A stretch of 64,000 bases of DNA from JACQAP01 sp035275265 (GTDB lineage Bacteria; Pseudomonadota; Gammaproteobacteria; Burkholderiales; JACQAP01), in NCBI GenBank assembly GCA_035275265.1, contig DATENC010000017.1, positions 124,001-188,000 on the forward strand, written 5' to 3'. Positions 26,896 to 36,919 of this stretch are shown piece by piece. The notes under the pieces are model-generated. The model saw only the letters and a list, made by a program, of their open reading frames with translations, was not told the origin of the DNA and ran no database searches. Each line of letters opens with the position of its first letter. Position 1 is the first letter of the stretch. The position numbers were made by a program, and so were the translations under genes.

Positions 26896-28641
26896 TTACA
26901 GGCCGAACACTATCAGTTGACCGGCGTCGGTCGGCATCTCGGTGAACGGATGACCGAACAGCGGGCCGTAGTTGCCGGAAACGTGGCTGCCCCAGCCGGC
27001 GACAACGGCAATGTACTGCTTGCCCTTGGCCATGTAGGAGATCACGCCTCCGTGGTGGCCGATGCCGTTGTTATGCCTCCACAGTTCCTTGCCGGTGCGG
27101 GCATCAAGAGCATGGAAGTTCCCATCGGCGCCCGGCACGAACACCAAGTTGCCCTTGGTGGACAGCAGCGAAGCGAGCGGCGGATACTTGAACTCGACGC
27201 GCCACTTGATCTTGCCGGACAGCGGGTCGCGGCCGGTAACATGGCCGTAAGCCTGCTTGCCTTGCGGGTGTGTAGCGGTCCACGAAGCGCCGAAGTAGGC
27301 TTGTCCGGAGAAGTCGGCCGGACGATCAGCCTTCACCACTTCGATGTCGAAGCACCACTCCTGAACGACCTTGTACAACAGGCCGGTACCAGGGTTGTAG
27401 GCGCCGGTATTCCAGCTGATCGCACCGTCAATCGCCGGGCACACGTTGGTGTGCTTGCCTTCGGGGAGCTCGCGACGGCCGATCAATTGGCCGCTCTTCG
27501 AATCGACGCCCTTGATGTAGTTGTAGGTCTCACCAACCATATAGGCGTTTTCCACCTTCAGCGGGTTGCCATTGCCAAGCTGGTCGGCGTTATAGACGAA
27601 GATGATGCCGCCCTTGTTCGGATGCAGCATGTAGCGCTTGCCGCCCTTCTCGAAGGTCATGAATTCGCCCGGCGCGCTGTCGAAGTCCCAGGCGTCGTGC
27701 GGCATTTCCGAGAAGTACGACTTCAGCTCACCGGTGTCGGCATCGAGAACGACGACCGAAGAGCTGTACAGGTTTTCACCCGGACGCGGGCCTTCGGTTT
27801 TCCAGTTCTCTCCGGCCCAATCGTAGTCAGGCGCCGGGTTGGCGGTTCCCCACCACACGCTGTTGGTCTTGGCGTCGTACGAACCGGTCATCCAGCCGCC
27901 GCCGCCGCCGATCTTCCACGAATCATTGCCCCAGGAAGCACGGGAGCGCTCGTCGCCTCCGATGGTATCGAATTGCCAGGCCACTTCGCCGGTTTGTGCA
28001 TTGACCGCAAAGATCGGACCGCAGCAGCCGGACAGTTCCCCGCCGTTGGACCCAATGATCACCTTGTCCTTCACCACTACAGGAGCACCGGTAAAGCCCT
28101 TGTTGCCTTTTTCGACGCTGAGGATCATGTTGTCCCAGACCACTTTGCCGGTCTTGGAGTCGAGCGCGATCATGCGGCCGTCTACGGTACCGATGTAAAC
28201 TTTACCGTAGGCAATCGCCAGACCGCGGTTGTACGGGTTGTAGAAAGTGCCTTCCGCACGTTCGGTGTCGATCTTGGCCTGATAGCGCCAGATCACCGAA
28301 CCGTCCGAACCGTCGAGGGCCCACACCTGGCCCGTGGAACTGGTGTAGTACAGGACACCGTCGACTGCGAGGGGGAACGACTGGATACCGCGCTTGGCGG
28401 CGGCCGGGCTGTGCAGCCAGGCTACGTGCAGGTCCTTGACGTTGCTGGCGTTAACTTGATCAAGCCCGCTATAGTGCCAGCCTTTGAACGACTGGTGGTA
28501 CATCAGCCAGTTGTTCGGGTCTTTGTCGGCGTTCGCCAGGCGGTCCCAGGTGACATCTGCTGTCATGGCCTGGGAAGCGAACCCCACGAATGCCGCTGCG
28601 GACAGGGTCTTTGCGACCCCTGAATATGTCCATCGATTCAT
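26896..28641 (-). CDS. PQQ-dependent alcohol dehydrogenase, probably lanthanide type
   Basis: A 581-residue periplasmic quinoprotein with a signal peptide ending near residue 28 and an eight-bladed propeller with repeated tryptophan-docking motifs (such as ALDSKTGKVVWD). Glu202, Asn268 and Asp319 align with the metal ligands and catalytic base of methanol dehydrogenases. Two residues after the catalytic Asp is a second Asp (WDFD, 319 and 321), the extra ligand seen in lanthanide-dependent XoxF/ExaF enzymes and replaced by Ala/Ser in calcium enzymes. The vicinal cysteines are Cys206-Cys207, while the usual position before VNRG reads GTFYNPYNRG. No PQQ synthesis genes are nearby. Confidence 0.93.
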   Translation of the reverse strand: MNRWTYSGVAKTLSAAAFVGFASQAMTADVTWDRLANADKDPNNWLMYHQSFKGWHYSGLDQVNASNVKDLHVAWLHSPAAAKRGIQSFPLAVDGVLYYTSSTGQVWALDGSDGSVIWRYQAKIDTERAEGTFYNPYNRGLAIAYGKVYIGTVDGRMIALDSKTGKVVWDNMILSVEKGNKGFTGAPVVVKDKVIIGSNGGELSGCCGPIFAVNAQTGEVAWQFDTIGGDERSRASWGNDSWKIGGGGGWMTGSYDAKTNSVWWGTANPAPDYDWAGENWKTEGPRPGENLYSSSVVVLDADTGELKSYFSEMPHDAWDFDSAPGEFMTFEKGGKRYMLHPNKGGIIFVYNADQLGNGNPLKVENAYMVGETYNYIKGVDSKSGQLIGRRELPEGKHTNVCPAIDGAISWNTGAYNPGTGLLYKVVQEWCFDIEVVKADRPADFSGQAYFGASWTATHPQGKQAYGHVTGRDPLSGKIKWRVEFKYPPLASLLSTKGNLVFVPGADGNFHALDARTGKELWRHNNGIGHHGGVISYMAKGKQYIAVVAGWGSHVSGNYGPLFGHPFTEMPTDAGQLIVFGL

Positions 28642-28936
28642 AACTCTCTCCGGTTATCTTGATTTCAAATTCTAGGATTGGGTAAACGCAGGAATTTTAG
28701 ATTGCCCCCGTTGCGCATTTATTTGCTCGTTAACTTCTTGTGTCGACCTGCGCGCGGCCGGGAAACCCGGAGCAAATGTATTCCTCCTCCTAGTCAATTG
28801 CAAGGGTGGACGATTGTTTTTTGAAACCCGCGAAGGCCGCGCCGGACGGGCGTTTCGGGCTGTTGCAGTGCGGCAAAACAACGCATGATCTTGAGTCCTG
28901 AAACGCGATTTCGGATTGGAATGCGGACGCGCATCG

Positions 28937-29359
28937 ATGCATTCGGACAGCAGAGTTTCACGCGTTGACGAGAATGAAGTGGAGTTGCGCTTCGTTCGCG
29001 CGTCTGGACCTGGCGGCCAGAACGTGAACAAGGTCGCTACCGCAGTCGAACTGCGCTTCCACATCGGCTCCAGCCGATCACTGACTGAAGAGGTCAAGAC
29101 TCGGCTGCGCAAACTGGCCGGCAGACGGGTCAGCGATCAGGACGTACTGGTGATCGACGCGCAGCGATTTCGGAGTCAGGAGGCCAATCGGCGCGACGCG
29201 TTGTCGCGCCTTGACGACCTGGTTCGTGCCGCCGCACACAGACCCAAATTGCGGATCGCAACCAAGCCGACGGCATCGTCAAGGCGCAGACGAGTGGAGG
29301 GGAAGCGCGTGCGCGCGGCGGTGAAGCGATTGCGTGGGAAGGTGTCGGACGCGGAGTGA
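28937..29359 (+). CDS. arfB: ribosome rescue peptidyl-tRNA hydrolase ArfB
   Basis: A 140-residue protein with the release-factor GGQ motif in RASGPGGQNVNKVATAVELRF and a basic C-terminal tail (SSRRRRVEGKRVRAAVKRLRGK), the part that enters an empty mRNA channel of stalled ribosomes. There is no codon-recognition domain, which separates it from RF1/RF2. The ATG at 28937 is preferred to a TTG seven codons upstream because ArfB proteins begin just before the conserved core. Confidence 0.92.
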   Translation: MHSDSRVSRVDENEVELRFVRASGPGGQNVNKVATAVELRFHIGSSRSLTEEVKTRLRKLAGRRVSDQDVLVIDAQRFRSQEANRRDALSRLDDLVRAAAHRPKLRIATKPTASSRRRRVEGKRVRAAVKRLRGKVSDAE

Positions 29360-29442
29360 GGTGAAACGAGATTCGCAAATTCGAACGCGAACCTACTACG
29401 CCCGTACCGTCAGGAAGGCGCCGACTCGCGCGTGACCACCGC

Positions 29443-30492
29443 CTAGTTCGCCTTGCTCTTGGTAGAGCCGCCGGGAATTCTATCGACCGGTTGGATGCGC
29501 ACATCCCCCATACTGAACGAGTTGTCGGGGCCGTTCTTATTGACGATGACGAGTGGAGTGTCGATACGAAGTGGTGAGTCTCGCAGTGGGAAAGCAATCA
29601 ACGTACTGTCAGATTGTGTTTGCAGGGCAGCGTCTTTGCGTCCCAGCAAGTTGTCCGGATTTGTTTTCGAGAACGATTTGGCGCGCCCACCTGTGTCGTC
29701 ATCCGCCACAACAGTTAGCGCGTCGTAATCGCGGTCGTCTGTTGGCGCATCTACTTTGCCGCGCTCGGAATCGTTCTTCAAACTGGCCGATTCGTTGCCG
29801 TCGCGTGAACTTCTCTCGCCTGACGACTTTGCGTCGGAATTTTCTTCCTCGGCGGCCTTGTCTCGATTACGCTCGCTGGCAACGACCGGTTGCCGGGGAG
29901 ACAGCAAGGCAGCCTTGCTGATGAAGACTGGCTTGGTATTTTCGTCCGCGATGTAGTACGACTGTCCATGAATCACATCCAGACACCCGCCGGAGTTGCA
30001 TACGGCGATGGCTCCTTCGGATACCGTACCGGACACGCTTTTCCCATAAACCACCGTGTACTCCGTGCCGCGAATGCCTATCGTCGCCACGTTCGTCTTC
30101 ATTTCGTATTTCGATCGATTCGCCTTGCCGATCAGCCCGCTGATTGTGCGCAACCCCCCCCTGATCAATTCCATGGCGACGCGTTCGTGGCCGTCGGGCT
30201 TACCACTGTAGGAGTAGGCATTGACGCGAAACTCGGAATTTGGCGAGAGCGATACGAATCCGCCATCCGTGAAGCGCAATTGCACGCGGGCGGTCTCACT
30301 GACTATCCGATCACCGACATGAACGGGTGAACCCTTTTCCAAGTCCCGTTTCTCGGCGGAGATCGAAACCGCATAGGCCGTTCCCCAGATGAACTCCACT
30401 GTCGCTGCCGCCGCAGCAAAGAGCGGCGACGTTGTCGTCAGCATGACGATGAACAGAAGATACCCGACGCACCTGCGTTTGCCTTGATTCAT
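29443..30492 (-). CDS. FecR-domain secreted protein
   Basis: Start at 30492 is set by GGGAGGCGTC before ATG, followed by a signal peptide ending FAAAAA. Residues 30-190 form a FecR domain (GSPVHVGDRIVSETARVQLRFTDGG, then ATIGIRGTEYTVVYG). The domain is common in exported or regulator-associated proteins. The C-terminal half is charged, low-complexity and likely disordered (KSSGERSSRDGNESASLKN). No sigma factor or TonB receptor is adjacent, so an iron role is unlikely; surface adhesion is one alternative. Confidence 0.85.
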   Translation of the reverse strand: MNQGKRRCVGYLLFIVMLTTTSPLFAAAAATVEFIWGTAYAVSISAEKRDLEKGSPVHVGDRIVSETARVQLRFTDGGFVSLSPNSEFRVNAYSYSGKPDGHERVAMELIRGGLRTISGLIGKANRSKYEMKTNVATIGIRGTEYTVVYGKSVSGTVSEGAIAVCNSGGCLDVIHGQSYYIADENTKPVFISKAALLSPRQPVVASERNRDKAAEEENSDAKSSGERSSRDGNESASLKNDSERGKVDAPTDDRDYDALTVVADDDTGGRAKSFSKTNPDNLLGRKDAALQTQSDSTLIAFPLRDSPLRIDTPLVIVNKNGPDNSFSMGDVRIQPVDRIPGGSTKSKAN

Positions 30493-30761
30493 GACGCCTC
30501 CCTGATTGAAGTCCGAGACATACGGTTTCTTCAATCTCTGAACCCGCCATCGCTTGTATTTGTGGTTGGCGGATGAACTTGAACCCTCTATGCCGCAAGG
30601 GCTATGCCACTTGCAACGCAACGAATTCAATAGGGCATTCGTTGTAACTCAATGATTTTAGGTATGTTTCCGGGCACGACGGACGCGACCAAGCTGAAAG
30701 TCGCTTTTGGTGACTTGATTTGGTCGAGGGTGACGCGAGTACGACAGCCCAGAAAGGGCAC

Positions 30762-31265
30762 CTACCGTTTTTCCGGCAGGATGCGCTGAAGCAGCACGAC
30801 CAACTGTTTGCGCTCCCGGGCGCTGAGGTTCTGCACAACGCGACGTTCGTGCTGGGCGACTTTGCGCTTCAGCAGCCGCAGAAGATTGGTGCCGTCGCTG
30901 GTCAAGTACAGCCCGTTGCTGCGCCGATCCGCGGCATGGCGCTCCACCAGCGCACGGTCTTCTAACTTGTCGAGCACTGTCACCACTGTGGAGCGATCGA
31001 GGTGCGCGGCATCGGCCAGCGCTTGTTGGGTGAGTCCCGCATTGGCGTCAACGATCACCAGAATCCCAAACAGACCAGGGGAAATTCCCGCGCCGTCCAC
31101 GGTCTCGACGAAGTCGGCAAAGATCGCGCGTTGCGCGAGTCGAAGCTGGTAGCCGATCAAACCAGGCAGCATGCCCATGCTGGCGGCCTTGCGCCTTACG
31201 CCCGCCGGTTTTGCCGCCTTGCGCGTGCCGGCCGATTGTTTGACTTCCAACAGTTTGGTTCCCAT
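30762..31265 (-). CDS. MarR-family regulator of the aromatic operon
   Basis: A 167-residue protein with a winged-helix core: LTQQALADAAHLDRSTVVTVLDKLEDRALVERHAADRRSNGLYLT. The N-terminal 20 residues are basic (RKAAKPAGVRRKAAS). The start at 31265 leaves a 57-bp divergent region to the reductase gene; longer upstream frames would run into that gene. MarR proteins beside aromatic-catabolism genes usually repress them and are released by a pathway compound, often a CoA thioester; that is the inferred role. Confidence 0.9.
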   Translation of the reverse strand: MGTKLLEVKQSAGTRKAAKPAGVRRKAASMGMLPGLIGYQLRLAQRAIFADFVETVDGAGISPGLFGILVIVDANAGLTQQALADAAHLDRSTVVTVLDKLEDRALVERHAADRRSNGLYLTSDGTNLLRLLKRKVAQHERRVVQNLSARERKQLVVLLQRILPEKR

Positions 31266-31322
31266 ACTTGGAAGGATGGTAGCCCACAACGCACCGAATC
31301 GCCAAGCAAGCCTCGATAAGCC

Positions 31323-32378
31323 GTGAGCCTGACTGTTACCGTCGCCGATTTGAATCAGTCCGCGCCTGCAGAGGAGGGCGAAACCGTACTCAGTGCGTTG
31401 TTGGCCCACGGGATAGCCTTTGCATACAGTTGCCAGGCCGGCAACTGCGGCACCTGCAAATGCGAGCTGGTGTCCGGGGATATTCTCGAGCTGGAATACT
31501 CCGAACACGCACTGTCCGTGGACGAACGCAGCCGCGGCATCGTTCTCGCCTGCCGCTCGCAGATGTGGAGCGACGTGGTGGTGCGGCGCCTCGATTCCGA
31601 GGACTTTGTAGTGCACCCGTCACGGGTGATGCGTTGCCGGGTCGCGGAAATCGCCAACCTGACCCACGACACCCTCAGGTTGAGGCTGGAAATCGTCGCA
31701 GGCGGGCCGTTCACGTTTTCGGCTGGACAGTATGCGCAACTCGAACTGCCGGTTGCGCCCGGAGTCCGCCGCGACTATTCGATGGCAAATCGCCCGGACC
31801 AGGCGATGCTCGAGTTTCACGTGCGTGTGATGCCCGGCGGATCGGTGAGCCATCGCATCGCCACGGTGCTCAAGGTCGGCGATATGGTCAAGGTTTGCGG
31901 GCCGATGGGTACGTCATATCTACGGGTGCAGCACCCGGGGCCAATGCTGTGCATTGCCGGCGGCAGTGGCCTGGCGCCGGTCAGATCTATCGTCGAGACT
32001 GCGCTCTCGTCCGGATTTTCCCAGCCCGTGCATTTGTATTTCGGGGTGCGCGCCGAGCGCGACGTCTACTTCGAGCGCGAATTGAGAGAGTTGCAGAAGA
32101 GCCATCGCCATTTCAGCGCGCATATTGTTCTTTCCGAACCGGGCGCAACGTCACCCTCGGACACGCTCCTACCGCGCAGATACGGACTGGTGACCGATGC
32201 TGTGGCGGCGGATTTCGTCGGCCTCGCCGGTTTCAAGACCTATTTCGCGGGGCCGCCGCCGATGGTGGACGCGGCAACTGCATTGGTAAAGGCGCGGGGG
32301 GTCGGCGTGCGCGACATTCATGCCGATGCCTTCTTCCCGGCGCCAGTTGATGTGCCGACGGTGGCGCTGGCGAGATGA
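31323..32378 (+). CDS. [2Fe-2S]/FAD oxygenase reductase
   Basis: A 351-residue reductase from a GTG. The N-terminal plant-type ferredoxin domain has cysteines CQAGNCGTCKCEL and a fourth Cys in VLACRS. The FAD domain has RDYSMAN and the NAD(P)H domain has CIAGGSGLAPVRSI and the FAGPPPMVDA end. This order (ferredoxin first) is that of BenC, DmpP and MmoC, not of PaaE, which carries its ferredoxin domain at the C-terminus. It should pass electrons from NADH to the di-iron oxygenase encoded two genes downstream. It overlaps the SDR gene by 4 bp. Confidence 0.93.
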   Translation: MSLTVTVADLNQSAPAEEGETVLSALLAHGIAFAYSCQAGNCGTCKCELVSGDILELEYSEHALSVDERSRGIVLACRSQMWSDVVVRRLDSEDFVVHPSRVMRCRVAEIANLTHDTLRLRLEIVAGGPFTFSAGQYAQLELPVAPGVRRDYSMANRPDQAMLEFHVRVMPGGSVSHRIATVLKVGDMVKVCGPMGTSYLRVQHPGPMLCIAGGSGLAPVRSIVETALSSGFSQPVHLYFGVRAERDVYFERELRELQKSHRHFSAHIVLSEPGATSPSDTLLPRRYGLVTDAVAADFVGLAGFKTYFAGPPPMVDAATALVKARGVGVRDIHADAFFPAPVDVPTVALAR

Positions 32379-33307
32379 ACCGGGGACAGGCACTCGAGGG
32401 CAGGGTTGCGCTCGTGACAGGCGGCGCGCGCGGCATCGGTCTGGCTATCGTGGAAGAGTTGCATCGTCTTGGTGCGAATGTCTTGGTTGCCGACAGCGGT
32501 GTGTCCATTTCCGGGAATGAACCCGATTCCTCCGTTGCAGAAAGCGTTGCCGCTAAGTTTGGAGCCAAGGCGGCGGCATTCACCCGGGACATGGCCGCAA
32601 CAGGGGCTGCGGACCAAGCGGTGAAGCTCGCGACGGAAAATTTCGGCGCACTGGATATCGTGGTGAACAATGCGGCGATCCTGCGTGATGCCCTTATTTT
32701 CAAGGCCGGTCGCGAGAACTGGGAACAGTTGATCGCGAACAATCTGACCGCATCCTTCGCGCTGCTGGCAGCAGCGACGCCGCTGATGCGCGAGCAACAA
32801 AAAAACGGGCGGGCGCCGGGACGCATCGTCAACATCGTCTCGAGTGCGGGGATTTTCGGAAACTTTGGCCAGTCGGCTTATGCGTCGGCCAAGGCCGGAC
32901 TGGTGGGATTGACGCGCGTGGTGGCGATGGACATGGCGCGCTCGAAAGTCGCGTGCAATGCGATCGCCCCGTTCGCCGCAACCCGTGTGACCGAAACCAT
33001 CCAGCCTGCCAACGACGCGCAGGCGGCGTACAAGGAAAGGGCACTGAGGATCCCGGCGCACTACGTTGCACGCCTCACCGCATTGCTGTGCTCGAACGCG
33101 CATGAGATTACCGGCCAATTGTTTGGCGTGCGCGGCCGCGAACTATTCCTGTTCTCCCAGCCGCGACCAGTGGCGCGAACGCTGATGAACCCGGGGATTT
33201 CATGGGATCTCGATGGTCTCGCGAAGACGATGCAAAGCGAGTTCGCTGGAAAACTGGCCGACTTGGGTACCGACCTGGAATTCTTCAATACCGAACCCTT
33301 CGTGTGA
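32375..33307 (+). CDS. short-chain dehydrogenase/reductase
   Basis: A 310-residue SDR: TGGARGIG cofactor loop at about 15, NNAAIL, catalytic Ser in NIVSSAGIFGNFG and YASAK for the Tyr/Lys pair. After the usual core, the last 60 residues (LFGVRGRELFLFSQPRP...EFFNTEPFV) extend beyond a typical 250-residue SDR and resemble the extended SDRs of MFE-like 3-hydroxyacyl-CoA dehydrogenases. It starts within the reductase stop codon, so it is translationally coupled. A dehydrogenase or dihydrodiol-type step in the upper pathway is likely. Confidence 0.9.
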   Translation: MNRGQALEGRVALVTGGARGIGLAIVEELHRLGANVLVADSGVSISGNEPDSSVAESVAAKFGAKAAAFTRDMAATGAADQAVKLATENFGALDIVVNNAAILRDALIFKAGRENWEQLIANNLTASFALLAAATPLMREQQKNGRAPGRIVNIVSSAGIFGNFGQSAYASAKAGLVGLTRVVAMDMARSKVACNAIAPFAATRVTETIQPANDAQAAYKERALRIPAHYVARLTALLCSNAHEITGQLFGVRGRELFLFSQPRPVARTLMNPGISWDLDGLAKTMQSEFAGKLADLGTDLEFFNTEPFV

Positions 33308-33317
33308 GGTTTGCCTC

Positions 33318-34019
33318 ATGACAGCGACAGCAACCATCGAAGTGAAGACCGCAGCCGAACTGGCGCACCAGCCGGAGGAATACCGGGCGGCAGTGAAAAA
33401 GATCGTCATCAGCCACGCAGTCAACGAGCTTTACGGGGCGCAGGTGTTTGACGAGCCGGCCATTGCGCTGGCGCCGACGCCTTACGCCAAGTGGCTCACC
33501 TGCCGTGTGGCGATGGAGGAGTACCATCACCATGTGCGTTTCAGGGGGCTGGCGGAGGAAATCGGCGTGCCTGCGGAAATGCTCGACCCGAAAGTGAAGA
33601 AACCGCTGACCATATTCAATTTCGAGCTCAGGACCTGGCCGGAATTCTGCGTAATAAAGGCAATCGCGGACTACGCCGAGATCCTTCAGGTGGAGGATCT
33701 GCTTCACTGCAGTTTCCAGCCGCTGCGCAATCTGGCGCGCATTACGATGCCGGAGGAGAAATTCCACGCCAAGTTCGGCAAGGATTTCTGCATGGAACTG
33801 ATCCAGACCGGGGAAGGCAGGACAGCGGTGCAGGATGCAATCAATCGCTATTTGCCAATCACCCCGGGCTTCTTCGGCGCCAGCAAGTCGAAGAACAACG
33901 AGGCGTACCTGCGCTGGGGACTGAAGAGCCGCACCAACGATGAAATGCGTGCCGATTTTCTCGGTCGGGTAGCCGAGTTGGTGGAGAGGGATTTCGGTTT
34001 GTCTTTGCCGAAAATCTGA
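33318..34019 (+). CDS. orphan PaaA/PaaC-type di-iron protein
   Basis: A 233-residue ferritin-like protein of the phenylacetyl-CoA epoxidase family (PF05138-like). The start at 33318 was chosen over an upstream ATG because that one lies inside the SDR gene. Candidate iron ligands are Glu37, Glu68-x2-His71 (AMEEYHHHVRF), an acidic residue in EILQVEDLL, and Glu147-x2-His150 (PEEKFHAKFG). The set is complete, so it is likely active rather than a structural PaaC. PaaB, PaaC, PaaD and PaaE homologues are missing nearby. Together with the upstream reductase it looks like a two-component hydroxylase. Confidence 0.85.
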   Translation: MTATATIEVKTAAELAHQPEEYRAAVKKIVISHAVNELYGAQVFDEPAIALAPTPYAKWLTCRVAMEEYHHHVRFRGLAEEIGVPAEMLDPKVKKPLTIFNFELRTWPEFCVIKAIADYAEILQVEDLLHCSFQPLRNLARITMPEEKFHAKFGKDFCMELIQTGEGRTAVQDAINRYLPITPGFFGASKSKNNEAYLRWGLKSRTNDEMRADFLGRVAELVERDFGLSLPKI

Positions 34020-34049
34020 AAGGCATCTACAAGGCACTAGGAGAATGCA

Positions 34050-35093
34050 ATGGGACAGCCGTTGAAAAATGCCCGTGCGGAGCGGGACGCTTACTACCAG
34101 CGGATAGGGCGGGCGCACCTGACGCCACTATGGGAGTCGATGAGCGCGCTGGTGCCGAAACAGCCGGCCTCGCCCTGCGTGCCGGCGCTGTGGAAGTACG
34201 GGGAAATACGTCCCTGGTTGATGGAATCCGGCAGCCTGATTACCGCGAAGGAGGCGGTGCGCCGGGTTCTCATCCTTGAGAACCCTGGCCTGCCCGGTCA
34301 GTCCTCGATCACGCATACTCTTTATGCCGGTTGGCAGCTGATTCTTCCAGGCGAAGTGGCGCCCAGCCACCGCCATACCCAGACTGCCTTGCGGCTGATC
34401 GTGGAAGGTTCCGGCGCGTATACCGCGGTCGACGGCGAGCGGGTCACCATGCATCCGGGAGATTTCATCATCACGCCGTCGTGGACCTGGCACGATCATG
34501 GCAACCCCGCTGACGAGCCGGTGGTGTGGCTGGACGGGCTCGATATCCCGCTGGTGCGATTTCTCGACGCCGGTTTTGCCGAGGAGTATCCGCGTGATGA
34601 GCAGGAAGTGGTGCGGCCGGAGGGCGATGCATGGTTGCGCTACGGAAACAATCTCCTCCCGATCGAATTCCGGTTGCAGGGCACCTCCTCGCCTGTGTTT
34701 GCGTACCCGTATTCGCGCTCGCGCGAGAGCCTGCACCAGCTCGCACGGGTGGACAAGCCACATGCTTGCCATGGGCACAAGATGGAGTTCGTCAATCCCG
34801 CAAGCGGGGGACCGGCGATGCCGAGCATGAGTTCGTTCATACAGTTGCTGCCCAAGGGTTTCAGCGGCCGGCCTTACCGCAGCACCGACGGCACGGTCTT
34901 CTCGGTAATCGAAGGCGACGGGCGGGTCGTGATTAGCGGAGAAACCTTCGAGTACACTGCGCGCGACGCCTTCGTCGTACCTCCTTGGCACGCCTATGCA
35001 CTTTATGCGGAAGGCGACACCGTGCTGTTCAGCTATTCCGACCGGCCTGTGCAGCGTGCGCTTGGGCTGTTCCGAGAGGAGCTATTGAAATAG
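34050..35093 (+). CDS. gentisate 1,2-dioxygenase-type cupin
   Basis: A 347-residue bicupin. The first cupin has SHRHTQ (His107, His109) and TWHDHG (His148, His150), the Fe(II) ligand pattern of gentisate dioxygenases. The second cupin (about 230-340) lacks such a site, as is usual. The enzyme would open gentisate (or a close relative such as 1-hydroxy-2-naphthoate or salicylate) to maleylpyruvate with O2. GGAG precedes the start by 8 bases. The downstream hydrolase and isomerase fit gentisate best. Confidence 0.9.
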   Translation: MGQPLKNARAERDAYYQRIGRAHLTPLWESMSALVPKQPASPCVPALWKYGEIRPWLMESGSLITAKEAVRRVLILENPGLPGQSSITHTLYAGWQLILPGEVAPSHRHTQTALRLIVEGSGAYTAVDGERVTMHPGDFIITPSWTWHDHGNPADEPVVWLDGLDIPLVRFLDAGFAEEYPRDEQEVVRPEGDAWLRYGNNLLPIEFRLQGTSSPVFAYPYSRSRESLHQLARVDKPHACHGHKMEFVNPASGGPAMPSMSSFIQLLPKGFSGRPYRSTDGTVFSVIEGDGRVVISGETFEYTARDAFVVPPWHAYALYAEGDTVLFSYSDRPVQRALGLFREELLK

Positions 35094-35231
35094 GCGTACA
35101 ACTGAAGGCGGAGTATTGCCGCACGCGTACGCTTGCCGGCCGTTGGATTGATCAACTGTCTTGCACGATGCGCGCGGCGCACACGGCCGTTCACCGGGAA
35201 TGCGCGAATCCAACTTCCTTTCATTGACACC

Positions 35232-35927
<696 letters not shown>

Positions 35928-35954
35928 ATACTGCCGGCGGACGAGAACAAGAGC

Positions 35955-36857
35955 GTGAATGCCGTCGCGCAAAGGTGTTGGCTGGAAGTGGCACTCAACG
36001 GACCTTGGACCCAAAGCCGCCAGCCCGGCATTCCGGTCACAGTGAAGGAGATCGTCGAACAGGGAATAGCCTGTGTAAAGGCTGGTGCCGCAATCGTGCA
36101 CCTGCATGCCTACGACGAGTCGAGCGGGCGGCAGACCGAAGATCCGGACGTATACGCGCGAATCATCGAGGGTATCCGCACCAGGGTGGATGCGATCGTT
36201 TATCCGACTATCCCGACCAACGGGCTCAAAGGCCAAGCTGGCGAACAGACACCGCAGCAGCGCTTTGCCCACGTCGAGGAACTCGCGCGCCGCAGGCTTA
36301 TCGAGTGGGCCGCAGTAGATCCGGGATCGACCAACTTCGCTCATTACGACGAATTGCGCGAGGACCAAACCGGTTTCGTTTACCTCAATTCCGAGGACCA
36401 CATCCGGCATGGGCTGAATCTGGCGATGCGCTACGGCTTTCATCCGGCCTACGCGATTTACGAACCCGGATTTTTGCGCCTCGGTGCTTCGCTTCACTGG
36501 CGCAGCAGTTGCCCGCGCCCGATTTATCGTTTCATGTTCTCGCGCGGTTTCACTTTCGGCTTCCCGCCCGAGGATTACGGAGTCACGGCTTACCTCAACC
36601 TGCTAGACCAGGTGGCACCCGGCGCAAACTGGATGATTGCGGGTCTGGATGTGGACGTGATCCCGTTGATTCCTCGTGCGGTAATGGAAGGCGGGCACAT
36701 CCGCGTGGGCCTGGAAGATGCGCCGCTAGGCTCGGACAAGAGCAATCTGCGGTGGGTGGAAGAAGCGGCACAGCGCATCGGCAACGCCGGCGGGGAACTG
36801 GCGACGGCGGGAGATGTGCGAGCTGCGCTGGCTCCCGAGGACCAGGAAATCCCATAA
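35955..36857 (+). CDS. BKACE (beta-keto acid cleavage) family enzyme
   Basis: A 300-residue TIM-barrel protein of the DUF849/BKACE family from a GTG. Motifs are ALNGPWT, VHLHAYDE (zinc-type His-x-His) and HIRVGLEDAPLG near the end. Characterised members condense a beta-keto acid with acetyl-CoA to acetoacetate and a new CoA ester. The substrate here is unknown; a beta-keto acid arising from an aromatic side chain or from the sugar-acid branch is possible. It sits 27 bases after the hydrolase gene. Confidence 0.88.
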   Translation: MNAVAQRCWLEVALNGPWTQSRQPGIPVTVKEIVEQGIACVKAGAAIVHLHAYDESSGRQTEDPDVYARIIEGIRTRVDAIVYPTIPTNGLKGQAGEQTPQQRFAHVEELARRRLIEWAAVDPGSTNFAHYDELREDQTGFVYLNSEDHIRHGLNLAMRYGFHPAYAIYEPGFLRLGASLHWRSSCPRPIYRFMFSRGFTFGFPPEDYGVTAYLNLLDQVAPGANWMIAGLDVDVIPLIPRAVMEGGHIRVGLEDAPLGSDKSNLRWVEEAAQRIGNAGGELATAGDVRAALAPEDQEIP

Positions 36858-36919
36858 AGACCTATTCAAGCAACGCTCTATAATTTCGCCGTCTCAATCG
36901 ACAGAACTACGAGGAACAC

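Noticed and set aside
26917..28623. 568-codon open frame antisense to the PQQ dehydrogenase
   Set aside because: It mirrors a high-GC gene with strong protein evidence; its translation has no recognisable domain.
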